Assembly (NCBI RefSeq): GCF_004137255.1
Contig: NZ_SDWT01000001.1
Location: forward strand, 1,550,001-1,614,000
Origin: Nocardioides oleivorans
GTDB taxonomy: Bacteria; Actinomycetota; Actinomycetes; Propionibacteriales; Nocardioidaceae
DNA: 64,000 nucleotides
Direction: 5' to 3'
Program-made: the position numbers and the translations under genes
Notes under the pieces: generated by a model
Databases searched by the model: none
What the model was told of the DNA's origin: nothing
Seen by the model: the letters and a program-made list of their open reading frames with translations, nothing else
Part shown: in pieces, positions 52,673 to 60,384 of the stretch
Position numbering within the stretch: the first letter of the stretch is position 1
How the letters are laid out: each line of letters begins with the position of its first letter

Positions 52673-53107
52673 TCACGCGGTCAGGGGCGTGGCGACCGAG
52701 AGCGCGGGGTCGTCGAGCACGACCTGCACGGCCCGTCGGGTCACGATGTCGAGCACGACGGGTGCGAGCAGGTTGGCGGTCGTGGTCGCGAGCGACTCGC
52801 CTGCGGTGAGCACGCACAGGACGACCAGGTCGCCCGCCGACGTCGACCCGAGCTCGGCGAGGACGCCCTCGTCCACCTCGGGGGCGTAGTCGGGGAAGAA
52901 GGTCGCCGGCGGCACCACGAGGAAGCGCAGGTCCTGCTGCTCCAGCGAGGTCAGGCTGCAGAGCACCCCGGCGTCGTCGAGCTGCACGAGCGCGAAGCGC
53001 GCGAGGTCGGGGAACCCGGGCATCGGCTGCACCAGCTCGATCACGGGGATCTCGGGGGCACCCGTCGAGGTGCCCAGCGGGGTCGTCGTCTCCATCGTGG
53101 CGATCAT
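52673..53107 (-). CDS. fliW: Flagellar assembly factor FliW
   Basis: A 144-residue FliW. PEIPVIELVQPMPGFPDLARFALVQLDDAGVLCSLTSLEQQDLRFLVVPP (about 18-68) carries the conserved GFP and P-rich segments. The middle FFPDYAPEVD and VLCVLTAGESLATTTANLLAPVVLD are typical. It binds flagellin and CsrA in partner-switching. ATG 53107 overlaps the flgL stop (ATGA). A second Met at 53095 is possible. It is followed by csrA with a 37-base gap. Confidence 0.93.
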   Translation of the reverse strand: MIATMETTTPLGTSTGAPEIPVIELVQPMPGFPDLARFALVQLDDAGVLCSLTSLEQQDLRFLVVPPATFFPDYAPEVDEGVLAELGSTSAGDLVVLCVLTAGESLATTTANLLAPVVLDIVTRRAVQVVLDDPALSVATPLTA

Positions 53108-54003
53108 CTCAGAAAGTCCATCAGGCTCGGTTGAAGCACGCGTGAGGTCGCGGCGAGGGCGGCCTGGTAGGCCACCTCCTGCATCTGCAGCGCGACGGTG
53201 GTCCGGGGGAGGTCGGCGTTCTCGATCTCCGAGAGCGCGTTGGTGAGGGAGAGCTCGGCATCGCTCGCCCGGGTGCCGGCCTGCTCGACGCGGTTGGTGC
53301 GCGCGCCGACGTCCGCCCGCGCCACCGTGATGCGCTTGCCGTCGACCTCGAGCGCGTCGAGCCCGGTGCGCACCGCGGTCAGGTCGCCGGCCCGCAGCGC
53401 CGCCGAGAGCGCCCCGAGGTGGTCGAACACGCTGTCGCCGTCGGGGCCGAACGCCACCGGTCCTGCCACGGACACGTCGACCAGCACGCCGTCCGCGACG
53501 GCGCGGTTGACCGGGTTGGCGTCACCGGCGAAGGTCACCGTGCCGCCGCTCTCGGTGAAGGCCGCGGAGCCGGTGGTCGAGCCCCCGAAGACCGGCCGGT
53601 CGAGGTAGCGCACGTTGGCGCTGGTGACGAGCGACTTGCGGACCTGGTCGATCTCGGTGGCGAGGGCCTCGCGGGCCTCGGGCCCGGCGGCGCCGCTGAT
53701 CGCCTGCTGGCCGAGCTCGCGCGCCCGGCGCACCAGGTCGCCGGCACTGCCGAGGGAGGAGTCGAGGGCGTCGAGCCAGCCGACGCCGTCCTGCGCGTTG
53801 CGGACGTACTGCTGCTGGGCGCCGATCGAGGAGCGCAGCCGCATCGCCGACGACGCGTCGGCCGGGTTGTCGGAGGCGCGGTTGAGCACCCGTCCGGTGG
53901 ACAGCTGCTCCTGGATCTCGCCCAGGCGCGACAGGCTGCCCTGGAGCCGGGTGAGCGAGCGGTCGGTCAGCATCGTCTGCGTGACCCTGCCGATGGCGGC
54001 CAT
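53104..54003 (-). CDS. flgL: Flagellar hook-associated protein 3 (FlgL)
   Basis: A 299-residue hook-filament junction protein of flagellin type. N-terminal coiled coil RVTQTMLTDRSLTRLQGSLSRLGEIQEQLSTGRVLNRASDNPADA (about 5-50) and C-terminal helices ALSEIENADLPRTTVALQMQEVAYQAALAATSRVLQPSLMDFL are diagnostic. ATG at 54003 overlaps the flgK stop by one base (TGATG). Exported by the flagellar type III system without a cleaved signal. Confidence 0.94.
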   Translation of the reverse strand: MAAIGRVTQTMLTDRSLTRLQGSLSRLGEIQEQLSTGRVLNRASDNPADASSAMRLRSSIGAQQQYVRNAQDGVGWLDALDSSLGSAGDLVRRARELGQQAISGAAGPEAREALATEIDQVRKSLVTSANVRYLDRPVFGGSTTGSAAFTESGGTVTFAGDANPVNRAVADGVLVDVSVAGPVAFGPDGDSVFDHLGALSAALRAGDLTAVRTGLDALEVDGKRITVARADVGARTNRVEQAGTRASDAELSLTNALSEIENADLPRTTVALQMQEVAYQAALAATSRVLQPSLMDFLR

Positions 54004-55403
54004 CAGCGCACCAGTCCCGTCCGGTTGATGAGGGTGTCGAGCACCGAGTCGAGGGTCGTCATCACGCGGGCGGCGGCCTCGTAGGCGCGCTGGGCCTGCA
54101 TCATCGTCACGGTCTCCTCGTCGATGCTGACTCCCGAGAGCTGGTCGCGGGAGCCGTCGACCTGGTCGGTGAGGTTCTGCTGGGTGGCGGCGAGGCGTCG
54201 GATGGACGCGACGTCGTTGCCGAGGGTGGTCACGAACTGCTGGTAGCCGCGCTCGGGGGAGGCGAGCGCGCTCGCCAGGGCGGTGGCGTTGCTGCCGTCG
54301 CGGTTGGCCCCGCCGCCGATGCCGGACGCCGCCACCTCGGCCGGGTCGTCGACCAGCAGGACGAGCGGCCCGCCCGGCGCGCTCGGGTCGACGGCGAAGA
54401 ACGCCTGCCCGGGCGCGCCCGAGGCGTCGTACCCGGACTGGTGGACGGCGTTGACCGCGTCGGCCAGCTGCTGGGCGACGTCCTGGAGCCCGGCGCGCAG
54501 CGCGGGGAGGGTGGTGCTGATCAGCACGGCGCTCCCGCCGATCTCGCCGGCGAGACCGCTGACCCCGGTCGCCGTCCCGCCCGGAGGGGTCACGGCGAGG
54601 GCGAGGGGCAGGCCGTCGGCGGTGCCGTCGGCATGGATGCCGGCCGTGACCGACAGTGCGCCGGCCGTGCCGCCGGCCACGAGCGCGACGCCGCCCACGG
54701 TGACGTCGAGCCCGCCGTGGCCGTTCTCCACGGCCGTGCCGCCGGTCAGCTCGGCGAGCCGCAGGGCCATCGTGTCGCGCTGGTCGAGCAGGCTGGACGC
54801 GTCGTTGCCGGAGAGCCGCGCGGCCGTGATCGCCTGGTTGGTCGAGGCCAGGTCGCCGGCGAGGGTGTTCGCCTCGCCGATGCCGCTGAGCAGGGAGATC
54901 CGCTGGTCGGACTCCTCCGTCTCGACGTTGTGCCGCTGGGCGGCGACGGCGGTGACGAGCCCCTGCGACGTCGACAGCACCTGGGCCCGTACGGCGCCGG
55001 AGTCGGGGTTGTTGCCGAGGTCGTGCCACGCGGACCGGACGGCGGCGAGGGCCTTCGAGATGCCGGCGCCGGCCGGTTCGCCGAGCGAGGCCTCGACACG
55101 GGCGAGCGCGGTGGCCCGCGTGTCGAGGGAGGCCTGGGCGCCGTGCTCGCGCCGGGTGCGGGAGTCGAGGAGCGGGTCGACCAGCCGGTCGACCGACCCG
55201 ACCCGGACGCCGTCGCCGTGGCCGTCGTACCGGCTCCACATCGCCGGCTGCGCGGGCGCGCCGACGGACACCCCGACGACACGGCGACGGGCGTAGCCCT
55301 CGGTGGTGACGTTGGCGATGTTGCCGCTCGCGACCTCCATCACCGCCTGGTGGTAGCGCAGGGCGCTCGCCGCGGTGTTGACGGAGCCGAAGCTGCCGGC
55401 CAC
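54003..55403 (-). CDS. flgK: Flagellar hook-associated protein 1 (FlgK)
   Basis: A 466-residue hook-filament junction protein. The N-terminal SFGSVNTAASALRYHQAVMEVASGNIANVTTEGYARR and C-terminal ETVTMMQAQRAYEAAARVMTTLDSVLDTLINRTGL are classic FlgK. The GTG at 55403 is chosen over upstream ATGs because GGAG lies eight bases before it, the protein then starts at the conserved helix, and it follows the flgN stop by one base. Middle Gly/Ala-rich D2 domain. Part of the minus-strand flgN-csrA operon. Confidence 0.93.
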   Translation of the reverse strand: MAGSFGSVNTAASALRYHQAVMEVASGNIANVTTEGYARRRVVGVSVGAPAQPAMWSRYDGHGDGVRVGSVDRLVDPLLDSRTRREHGAQASLDTRATALARVEASLGEPAGAGISKALAAVRSAWHDLGNNPDSGAVRAQVLSTSQGLVTAVAAQRHNVETEESDQRISLLSGIGEANTLAGDLASTNQAITAARLSGNDASSLLDQRDTMALRLAELTGGTAVENGHGGLDVTVGGVALVAGGTAGALSVTAGIHADGTADGLPLALAVTPPGGTATGVSGLAGEIGGSAVLISTTLPALRAGLQDVAQQLADAVNAVHQSGYDASGAPGQAFFAVDPSAPGGPLVLLVDDPAEVAASGIGGGANRDGSNATALASALASPERGYQQFVTTLGNDVASIRRLAATQQNLTDQVDGSRDQLSGVSIDEETVTMMQAQRAYEAAARVMTTLDSVLDTLINRTGLVR

Positions 55404-55404
55404 G

Positions 55405-55914
55405 TCAGAGGCTCCGGTCCACGAGGCTCGCGCGCAGGGGCTCGGCCGTGGCGCTGCCGTCGGCGGAGTAGCCGTCCACGGAGTCACCGAGGGCGAGCAG
55501 GGTCTCGCGCGCCGAGCGGTAGCCGGCGGAGATGAGGTGCCGGTTGGAGTCGGCGAGCGTGGTGATGTCGCCGGTGAGGGACACGAAGGCGTCGCGGTGG
55601 TCGGTCAGGATCGTGCGCCAGGGCTCGCCGCACGTCTCGGCCAGTGCGGCGAGGCTGGGGTTGGAGCGCATGCCGGCGGCGGCAGCTGCCTCGTCGGCGG
55701 CGACCGCGCGCAGCACCTCGGTCTCGCGCACGGTGGCGAGGAGGGCGTCGATGTCGCGGGTCGCGTGTGCCAGCCAGCGGGTGCGGCCGCTCGCCAGGAC
55801 CAGCTGCTCGACCTCGAGCCGGTAGTGGAGCTCCTCGAGGAGCTCGCGCTCACGCCACAGCACGAGGGAGAGCTTCTCCACGGCTGCGGTGCGGATGTCG
55901 TCGGTGACCTGCAT
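55405..55914 (-). CDS. flgN: Flagellar export chaperone FlgN-like
   Basis: A 169-residue, mostly helical protein. VEKLSLVLWRERELLEELHYRLEVEQLVLASGRTRWL (about 10-45) is the FlgN pattern, a chaperone holding FlgK and FlgL for export. Position directly before flgK supports this. ATG 55914 lies only seven bases after a FliA-like -10, so the transcript may be leaderless. A frame extending upstream to 56040 is probably not translated. Confidence 0.75.
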   Translation of the reverse strand: MQVTDDIRTAAVEKLSLVLWRERELLEELHYRLEVEQLVLASGRTRWLAHATRDIDALLATVRETEVLRAVAADEAAAAAGMRSNPSLAALAETCGEPWRTILTDHRDAFVSLTGDITTLADSNRHLISAGYRSARETLLALGDSVDGYSADGSATAEPLRASLVDRSL

Positions 55915-55921
55915 GGTGTGC

Positions 55922-55949
55922 TCATCGACCACGGCGACCGCGACCTGAG
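55922..55949 (-). promoter_or_regulatory. FliA-type promoter of the flgN-csrA operon
   Basis: On the minus strand CTCAG (55949-55945), 16 bases, then TCGATGA (55928-55922). Spacing equals the flagellin and flgB promoters. One mismatch to CCGA. Transcription would begin at or near the flgN ATG. Confidence 0.4.
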
Positions 55950-56137
55950 GGAAACGGGTGGACCCACGCTCGTGGTGGCCGGGGCGGGCCGTGTCCGATG
56001 GTCCGGACGGGTGCCCCGGGCCATGGCCCGTTCGGGCCATCCGGTCCCGGGACCACGGTCCCCAAAACGTGTTCCGCGTGGATCAGTTCCGTTCCTTTGG
56101 TAACAAACGGTCCACAAACGCGGACAAGATCCCACTC

Positions 56138-57031
56138 GTGCTCAACAACACGGCCCCCTCTTTCCCCGTTTCTGTGGTTTCCGCGTCGATCTCCGGCGTC
56201 GACGGTCCACAGGGCGTCGACGAGCTCGTCACCTCCCACATCCCCCTCGTCGGGCACCTCGTCCGCGAGGTGCTGGCCCGGGTGCCCGGTCACGTGGACC
56301 GCGACGACCTGACCTCCGCGGGGCTGACGGCTCTCGTCCGGGCGGCGCAGGCCTTCGACCCCGCGCGAGGCGTGCCGTTCCCCGGCTACGCCTCGACCCG
56401 GATCCGGGGAGCGCTCGTCGACGAGCTGCGGGGGATCGACTGGGCCTCGCGCGCGGTCCGCCGTACTGCTCGCGGGCTCGACGAGACGCGCAGCCGGCTG
56501 ACGCACAGCCTCGGCCGGACCCCGACCGACGCCGAGCTCGCCTCGGCCCAGGGGATCCCGGTCGAGCAGGTGCTCGCCAACCGGGAGGACCTCGCGCGCG
56601 CCCAGGTGATGTCGCTCGAGGCCGACGAGTCGCGTGGGTCGTACGCCACCGCCCTCCCGTCGTCGACCCCGACGCCCGAGCAGGCGGTCGAGCACGCCGA
56701 GCTCCTCACCTACCTCTCCGAGGCGATCGTCGAGCTGCCCGAGCGCCTGCGCCGCGTCGTCGAGGGCTACTTCCTCGCCGAGCAGCCGATGGCCGACCTG
56801 GCCGCCGAGATGGGGGTGACCGAGTCGCGCATCTCCCAGCTGCGCGCCGAGGCGATGGTGCTGCTGCGCGACGCCCTGAACTCCCAGCTCGACCCCGAGA
56901 AGGTGCAGGTGCACGGCAAGCCGGGCGGTGTCGCCGTACGTCGTCGCGAGGCCTACTTCGCCGCGGTCGCCGAGCGCCACGCGGCGGCTGCCGCGCGCCC
57001 CTTCGCCCCCAGCATCGCGACCAGCGCCTGA
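56138..57031 (+). CDS. fliA: Flagellar sigma factor FliA (sigma-28 family)
   Basis: About 297 residues. Region 2 is clear: DLTSAGLTALVRAAQAFDPARGVPFPGYASTRIRGALVDELRGIDWASRAVRR (about 75-125). Region 3 follows (TPTDAELASAQGIP), and region 4 reads LPERLRRVVEGYFLAEQPMADLAAEMGVTESRISQLRAEAM. These match FliA/WhiG, so the protein should direct late flagellar genes. The GTG 56138 is the first plausible start after the AT-rich leader; GTG 56174 is an alternative. C-terminal 45 residues are basic/Ala-rich. No FlgM anti-sigma gene is seen in this window. Divergent from flgN. Confidence 0.85.
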   Translation: MLNNTAPSFPVSVVSASISGVDGPQGVDELVTSHIPLVGHLVREVLARVPGHVDRDDLTSAGLTALVRAAQAFDPARGVPFPGYASTRIRGALVDELRGIDWASRAVRRTARGLDETRSRLTHSLGRTPTDAELASAQGIPVEQVLANREDLARAQVMSLEADESRGSYATALPSSTPTPEQAVEHAELLTYLSEAIVELPERLRRVVEGYFLAEQPMADLAAEMGVTESRISQLRAEAMVLLRDALNSQLDPEKVQVHGKPGGVAVRRREAYFAAVAERHAAAAARPFAPSIATSA

Positions 57032-57070
57032 GGCGCCCCACCACGTCCGCAGAAAAAGTTCGGCAGAAAC

Positions 57071-57098
57071 CTCAGGTGGGCCACCGGCCCGCCGAAGT
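57071..57098 (+). promoter_or_regulatory. FliA-type promoter of flagellin
   Basis: CTCAG (57071-57075), 16 bases, CCGAAGT (57092-57098), the first C preceded by G to give GCCGA. This agrees with CTAAA-N16-CCGATAT/TAAA-N15-GCCGATAA sigma-28 consensus. Start would be near 57105, leaving a leader of about 60 bases. Confidence 0.55.
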
Positions 57099-57109
57099 AG
57101 GACCTCGAC

Positions 57110-57129
57110 GGAGTCCACGGACGGACTCC
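57110..57129 (+). promoter_or_regulatory. CsrA binding hairpin in the flagellin leader (BS1)
   Basis: GGAGTCC (57110-57116) pairs perfectly with GGACTCC (57123-57129) and leaves the hexaloop ACGGAC. A GGA in a hexaloop is the preferred CsrA ligand. It starts about five bases after the predicted transcript start, and csrA and fliW lie in the neighbouring operon. Confidence 0.6.
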
Positions 57130-57149
57130 AGCAGGTGATCCCAGAAACC

Positions 57150-57158
57150 ACGGAAGGA
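57150..57158 (+). promoter_or_regulatory. Second CsrA-type site overlapping the flagellin RBS (BS2)
   Basis: ACGGAAGGA repeats the ACGGA core of the upstream hairpin loop and includes AAGGA, the ribosome binding site seven bases before ATG 57166. CsrA held at both sites would block ribosome access. Confidence 0.55.
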
Positions 57159-57165
57159 ATCCATC

Positions 57166-57954
57166 ATGGGTCTTCGCATCAACCAGAACATCGACGCCGT
57201 CAACAGCTACCGGAACCTCTCGGTCACGCAGGGACAGATGTCGAAGTCGCTCGAGAAGCTGTCCTCCGGCTTCCGCATCAACCGCGCTGCCGACGACGCA
57301 GCCGGCCTGGCCATCTCCGAGGGCCTGCGCCAGCAGGTCGGCGGCCTCAAGGTCGGCGTCCGCAACGCCCAGGACGGCATCTCCGTCGTCCAGACCGCTG
57401 AAGGTGCCCTCACCGAGGTCCACTCCATGCTCCAGCGCATGAACGACCTCTCGGTGCAGTACGCCAACGGCACGCAGAACACCGACTCGCAGGCGGCCCT
57501 CTCGGCCGAGTTCGACCAGCTGCAGGAGGAGATCACCCGCATCACCGACAACGCCAAGTTCAACGGCGTGTCGCTGTTCGGTGGGACGGACATGAAGTTC
57601 CAGGTCGGTGGCGACGCCGCCGACGCGATCACGGTCACCGGTGCCGACGCCCTCGCGGCCGTCGACACCTCCGCCGCCGTCATCACCGACAGCGACTCCG
57701 TGAAGACCGCCATCACGGCGATCTCGACCCAGCGCGCCTCGCTCGGTGCCTTCCAGAACCGCTTCGAGCACACCATCAACAGCGTGAACGTCGCGATCGA
57801 GAACCTGTCGGCGTCGGAGTCGCGGATCCGCGACACCGACATGGCCTCGGAGATGATGAGCTTCACCCGCTCGCAGATCCTCTCGCAGGCCGGCACCGCG
57901 ATGCTCGCGCAGGCCAACCAGTCCTCGCAGGGCGTCCTGTCCCTCCTCCGCTGA
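57166..57954 (+). CDS. fliC: Flagellin
   Basis: A 262-residue filament protein, short: conserved D0/D1 ends with only a small middle. N-terminal MGLRINQNIDAVNSYRNLS, SSGFRINRAADDAAGLAISEGLR, and NAQDGISVVQTAEGALTEVHSMLQRM. C-terminal RASLGAFQNRFEHTINSVNVAIENLSASESRIRDTDMA and QAGTAMLAQANQSSQGVLSLL. It should be made in bulk under FliA with CsrA/FliW feedback, judging from the leader. No cleaved signal; exported by the flagellar apparatus. A long GC hairpin follows. Confidence 0.97.
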   Translation: MGLRINQNIDAVNSYRNLSVTQGQMSKSLEKLSSGFRINRAADDAAGLAISEGLRQQVGGLKVGVRNAQDGISVVQTAEGALTEVHSMLQRMNDLSVQYANGTQNTDSQAALSAEFDQLQEEITRITDNAKFNGVSLFGGTDMKFQVGGDAADAITVTGADALAAVDTSAAVITDSDSVKTAITAISTQRASLGAFQNRFEHTINSVNVAIENLSASESRIRDTDMASEMMSFTRSQILSQAGTAMLAQANQSSQGVLSLLR

Positions 57955-57985
57955 TCGCGGCTGAGGGAGCGAACAGCACCCGGAC

Positions 57986-58017
57986 GCCGGGCGGGTCGCG
58001 CACGCGACCGGCCCGGC
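57986..58017 (+). terminator. Strong hairpin between flagellin and fliD
   Basis: Arms 57986-58000 and 58003-58017 pair at 14 of 15 positions. No T-run. Partial termination here would let flagellin be expressed far above fliD. Confidence 0.6.
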
Positions 58018-58051
58018 GCCCGGGGACGACGATCCAGGAGGGACGACGGCG

Positions 58052-59386
58052 ATGAGCGGATCGGCCAGCATCAGCGGGCTCAGCAGCGGCCTAGACACGG
58101 CCTCGATCATCGAGCAGCTCATGCAGCTCGAGGCGGTGCCCCAGACCAGGCTGAAGTCGCGCCTGACCACGGAGAAGTCGGTCCTCACGACGCTCCAGGC
58201 CCTCAACACCAAGGTCGCCGCGCTCGCCACCTCCGCAGCGGACCTCCTCAAGCCCGCCGCCTGGAACGCCGTCACGGCCACCAGCTCCGAGACGAAGGTG
58301 GCGGTCAGCGCGGCCAGCACCGCCGGACCCGGGTCGTTCTCCGTGCGGGTCGACCGGACCGCGCTCAGCCACCGGCTCGAGATGGCCTCCGCCGTCGGCG
58401 CGAGCACCGCCGGCACGGTGCCCGCCACCGTGAGGCTCGATCGCCTCGACGGCACTCCTGCGGTCGACCTGGCCACGGACGGGACCCTCAACGGCCTCGC
58501 CCGGGCGATCAACGACCCGGCCAACGCCACGGGCCTGCGCGCCACGGCGGTCAAGGTCGGCCCCGACCAGTACCGCCTGGTCGTGGAGTCCGCGGCCACC
58601 GGCGCCGCCGGCGACTTCACCCTCACCGACGCAGCCGACGGCTCGGACCTCCTCGGCGGCGCGACCGTCCGGGCCGGGCGCGACGCCCAGGTCACCATCG
58701 GTGACTCGATCGTCGCCACCTCGTCGTCGAACACCTTCGCCGACCTCGTCCCCGGCGTGACCGTGACCCTCGCGGGCGGCACCGCCAGCGGGACCACCTC
58801 GCAGGTGGTCCTGGCGCGCGACCCGGCAGCCACGACGGCCGCGGTGAAGGCGCTCGTCACGGCGGTGAACTCGATCCTCTCTGACATCGACACCCAGAGC
58901 AGGACCGGGAGCGGCACCCGCGGCCCCCTGGCCGGGGACACCGGCATCCGCAGCGTGCGCGACCAGCTGCTCAACAGCGTCTTCCCCGGCGACGGCACCT
59001 CGCTGTCCGACCTGGGCATCCAGACCGACCGCTCCGGCCGGCTGGTGCTGGACGAGGCGACGCTGCGCAAGGCGTACGACACCGACCCGACCGCCCTGCA
59101 GGCCCGGCTGACCGCTCCCGGGACCGGCTTCGTCGACCGGGTCCGCGCCGCCGCGGCCACCGCCAGTGACCGGGTCAACGGCACCCTCACGACCGCCATC
59201 ACCGGTCGCACGGCCACCATCGACCGCCTCGACGACGGCGTCGAGGCGTGGGACCTCCGGCTCGAGCTGCGACGGAACGCGCTCACCCGGCAGTACACCG
59301 CCCTCGAGACGGCGCTCAACCAGATGAGCAGCCAGTCCTCGTGGCTGGCAGGCCAACTCTCCTCACTCACGACCTCGGGAAGCTAA
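58052..59386 (+). CDS. fliD: Flagellar filament cap protein FliD
   Basis: A 444-residue cap protein. N-terminal SISGLSSGLDTASIIEQLMQLEAVPQTRLKSRLTTEKSVLTTLQALNTKVAAL is diagnostic. The middle SFSVRVDRTA and SLSDLGIQTDRSGRLVLDEATLRKAYDTDP, and the C-terminal coiled coil RRNALTRQYTALETALNQMSSQSSWLAGQLSSL, agree. ATG after GGAGGGACGACGGCG. It caps the filament and guides flagellin folding. Confidence 0.95.
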   Translation: MSGSASISGLSSGLDTASIIEQLMQLEAVPQTRLKSRLTTEKSVLTTLQALNTKVAALATSAADLLKPAAWNAVTATSSETKVAVSAASTAGPGSFSVRVDRTALSHRLEMASAVGASTAGTVPATVRLDRLDGTPAVDLATDGTLNGLARAINDPANATGLRATAVKVGPDQYRLVVESAATGAAGDFTLTDAADGSDLLGGATVRAGRDAQVTIGDSIVATSSSNTFADLVPGVTVTLAGGTASGTTSQVVLARDPAATTAAVKALVTAVNSILSDIDTQSRTGSGTRGPLAGDTGIRSVRDQLLNSVFPGDGTSLSDLGIQTDRSGRLVLDEATLRKAYDTDPTALQARLTAPGTGFVDRVRAAAATASDRVNGTLTTAITGRTATIDRLDDGVEAWDLRLELRRNALTRQYTALETALNQMSSQSSWLAGQLSSLTTSGS

Positions 59387-59399
59387 GGACGGCACCCTC

Positions 59400-59819
59400 A
59401 TGGCCTACTCCACCCACTACTCCTCGCCGTACTCCTCCACGGCCGCGCCGCAGCACGCCTACCTCCAGGCAGCGGTGGAGACCGCCAGTCCGGCCCGCCT
59501 CCTGGTCATGCTCTACGACCGGCTCGTGCTCGACTGCCGTCGCGCGGTCGCGGCGCAGCAGGAGGGCGACCACCAGGCCGCCCACCAGCACCTGCTCCAC
59601 GCCCAGGACATCGTCGCCGAGCTCCAGTCGTCGCTGCGTCCGGACGGGTGGGACGGGGCGGAGTCGCTGAACGGCCTCTACTCCCACGTCATGGTGAAGC
59701 TGGTGGAGGCCAACGTTCGTCGGGACGTGACGATCACCGAGCACTGCCTCGAGGTGGTCGACGGCCTCGCCGACGCCTGGCGCCAGGCCGCCGCCGCGAC
59801 CGCGGTGCAGTCGGCATGA
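59400..59819 (+). CDS. fliS: Flagellin export chaperone FliS
   Basis: A 139-residue helical chaperone. YLQAAVETASPARLLVMLYDRLVLDCRRAVAA (about 20-52) contains the family marker ASPARLLVMLYD. ADIVAELQSSLR-like and GLYSHVMVKLVEANVRRD segments are typical. It prevents flagellin polymerising in the cytoplasm. Its stop overlaps the next start (ATGA). Confidence 0.95.
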   Translation: MAYSTHYSSPYSSTAAPQHAYLQAAVETASPARLLVMLYDRLVLDCRRAVAAQQEGDHQAAHQHLLHAQDIVAELQSSLRPDGWDGAESLNGLYSHVMVKLVEANVRRDVTITEHCLEVVDGLADAWRQAAAATAVQSA

Positions 59820-60145
59820 TCGAGGTCGACGACGCCAGTCCCACCGCGACGTGGGAGGCGGTCCTCGACTCCCTCGAGCGCTCCCTCCAGGAGGCGGCTG
59901 CCGTGGTGCGCCGCCCCGGTGGGGACCCTGCGGACGAGCCGACCGGCTGGTTCCCGCCCGAGGTCGACGGCCCGCTGCCGCGGCACCTCGTCCCGCGCGT
60001 GAGCCACCTGCTCCGCGAGTTCGAGCAGGTGCAGCTCGAGATCAGCCAGGCCATGGGCGCCCGCCGCGCCGAGCTCTCCACGCTGTCCCGCACGGCCGGC
60101 GGCGTCGGCCGGCCCATCGCGGCGTACGTCGACATCTCGGCGTAG
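59816..60145 (+). CDS. Small protein in FliT position, possible export chaperone
   Basis: A 109-residue protein with no recognisable family sequence. Residues 10-30 (TWEAVLDSLERSLQEAAAVV) and 58-90 (VSHLLREFEQVQLEISQAMGARRAEL) are predicted helical, separated by a Pro-rich loop. It overlaps fliS by ATGA, exactly where FliT lies in other flagellar loci. A FliT-like chaperone role is inferred from position and helical content only. Confidence 0.6.
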   Translation: MIEVDDASPTATWEAVLDSLERSLQEAAAVVRRPGGDPADEPTGWFPPEVDGPLPRHLVPRVSHLLREFEQVQLEISQAMGARRAELSTLSRTAGGVGRPIAAYVDISA

Positions 60146-60150
60146 CCGGC

Positions 60151-60230
60151 CGGGTGGTCACCCGGGCGGTCCTCGGGTGGTCCTCGGGTGGTCCGCGGGT
60201 GGTCCTCGAGTGGTCCCCCGGGGTGGTCCG
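60151..60230. repeat. Tandem 11-bp repeat array
   Basis: About six or seven copies of CGGGTGGTCCT-like units, the most regular at 60163-60217 (five units, period 11). It lies just after the FliT-position gene and before a hairpin. Noncoding by position. Not CRISPR. Confidence 0.75.
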
Positions 60231-60232
60231 CG

Positions 60233-60250
60233 CCGGGACCAAGGTCCCGG
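60233..60250 (+). terminator. Perfect hairpin ending the fliC-fliS operon
   Basis: CCGGGACC (60233-60240) and GGTCCCGG (60243-60250) form a perfect eight-base stem around AA. It follows the 11-bp repeat and precedes the next promoter, so operon termination is likely. Confidence 0.6.
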
Positions 60251-60285
60251 ACTCGTCCGGCCGCTCAAGAAAGTCTCATCAAACC

Positions 60286-60313
60286 CTCAACCGGGCGGCC
60301 CGCGGGCCGATCC
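60286..60313 (+). promoter_or_regulatory. FliA-type promoter of the flgB operon
   Basis: CTCAA (60286-60290), 16 bases, CCGATCC (60307-60313), preceded by G (GCCGAT). This is the closest of the three to the sigma-28 consensus. It precedes flgB by about 70 bases. Confidence 0.6.
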
Positions 60314-60384
60314 GACCCGTGAGCACGGAACGCTCGCCCCCTTGACGCCGACGGACCGGCACCGCTTCTCCTGCAGGAGGACAC

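Noticed and set aside
60151..60230. Possible CRISPR array
   Set aside because: Units are 11 bases, contiguous and without spacers; no cas genes nearby.
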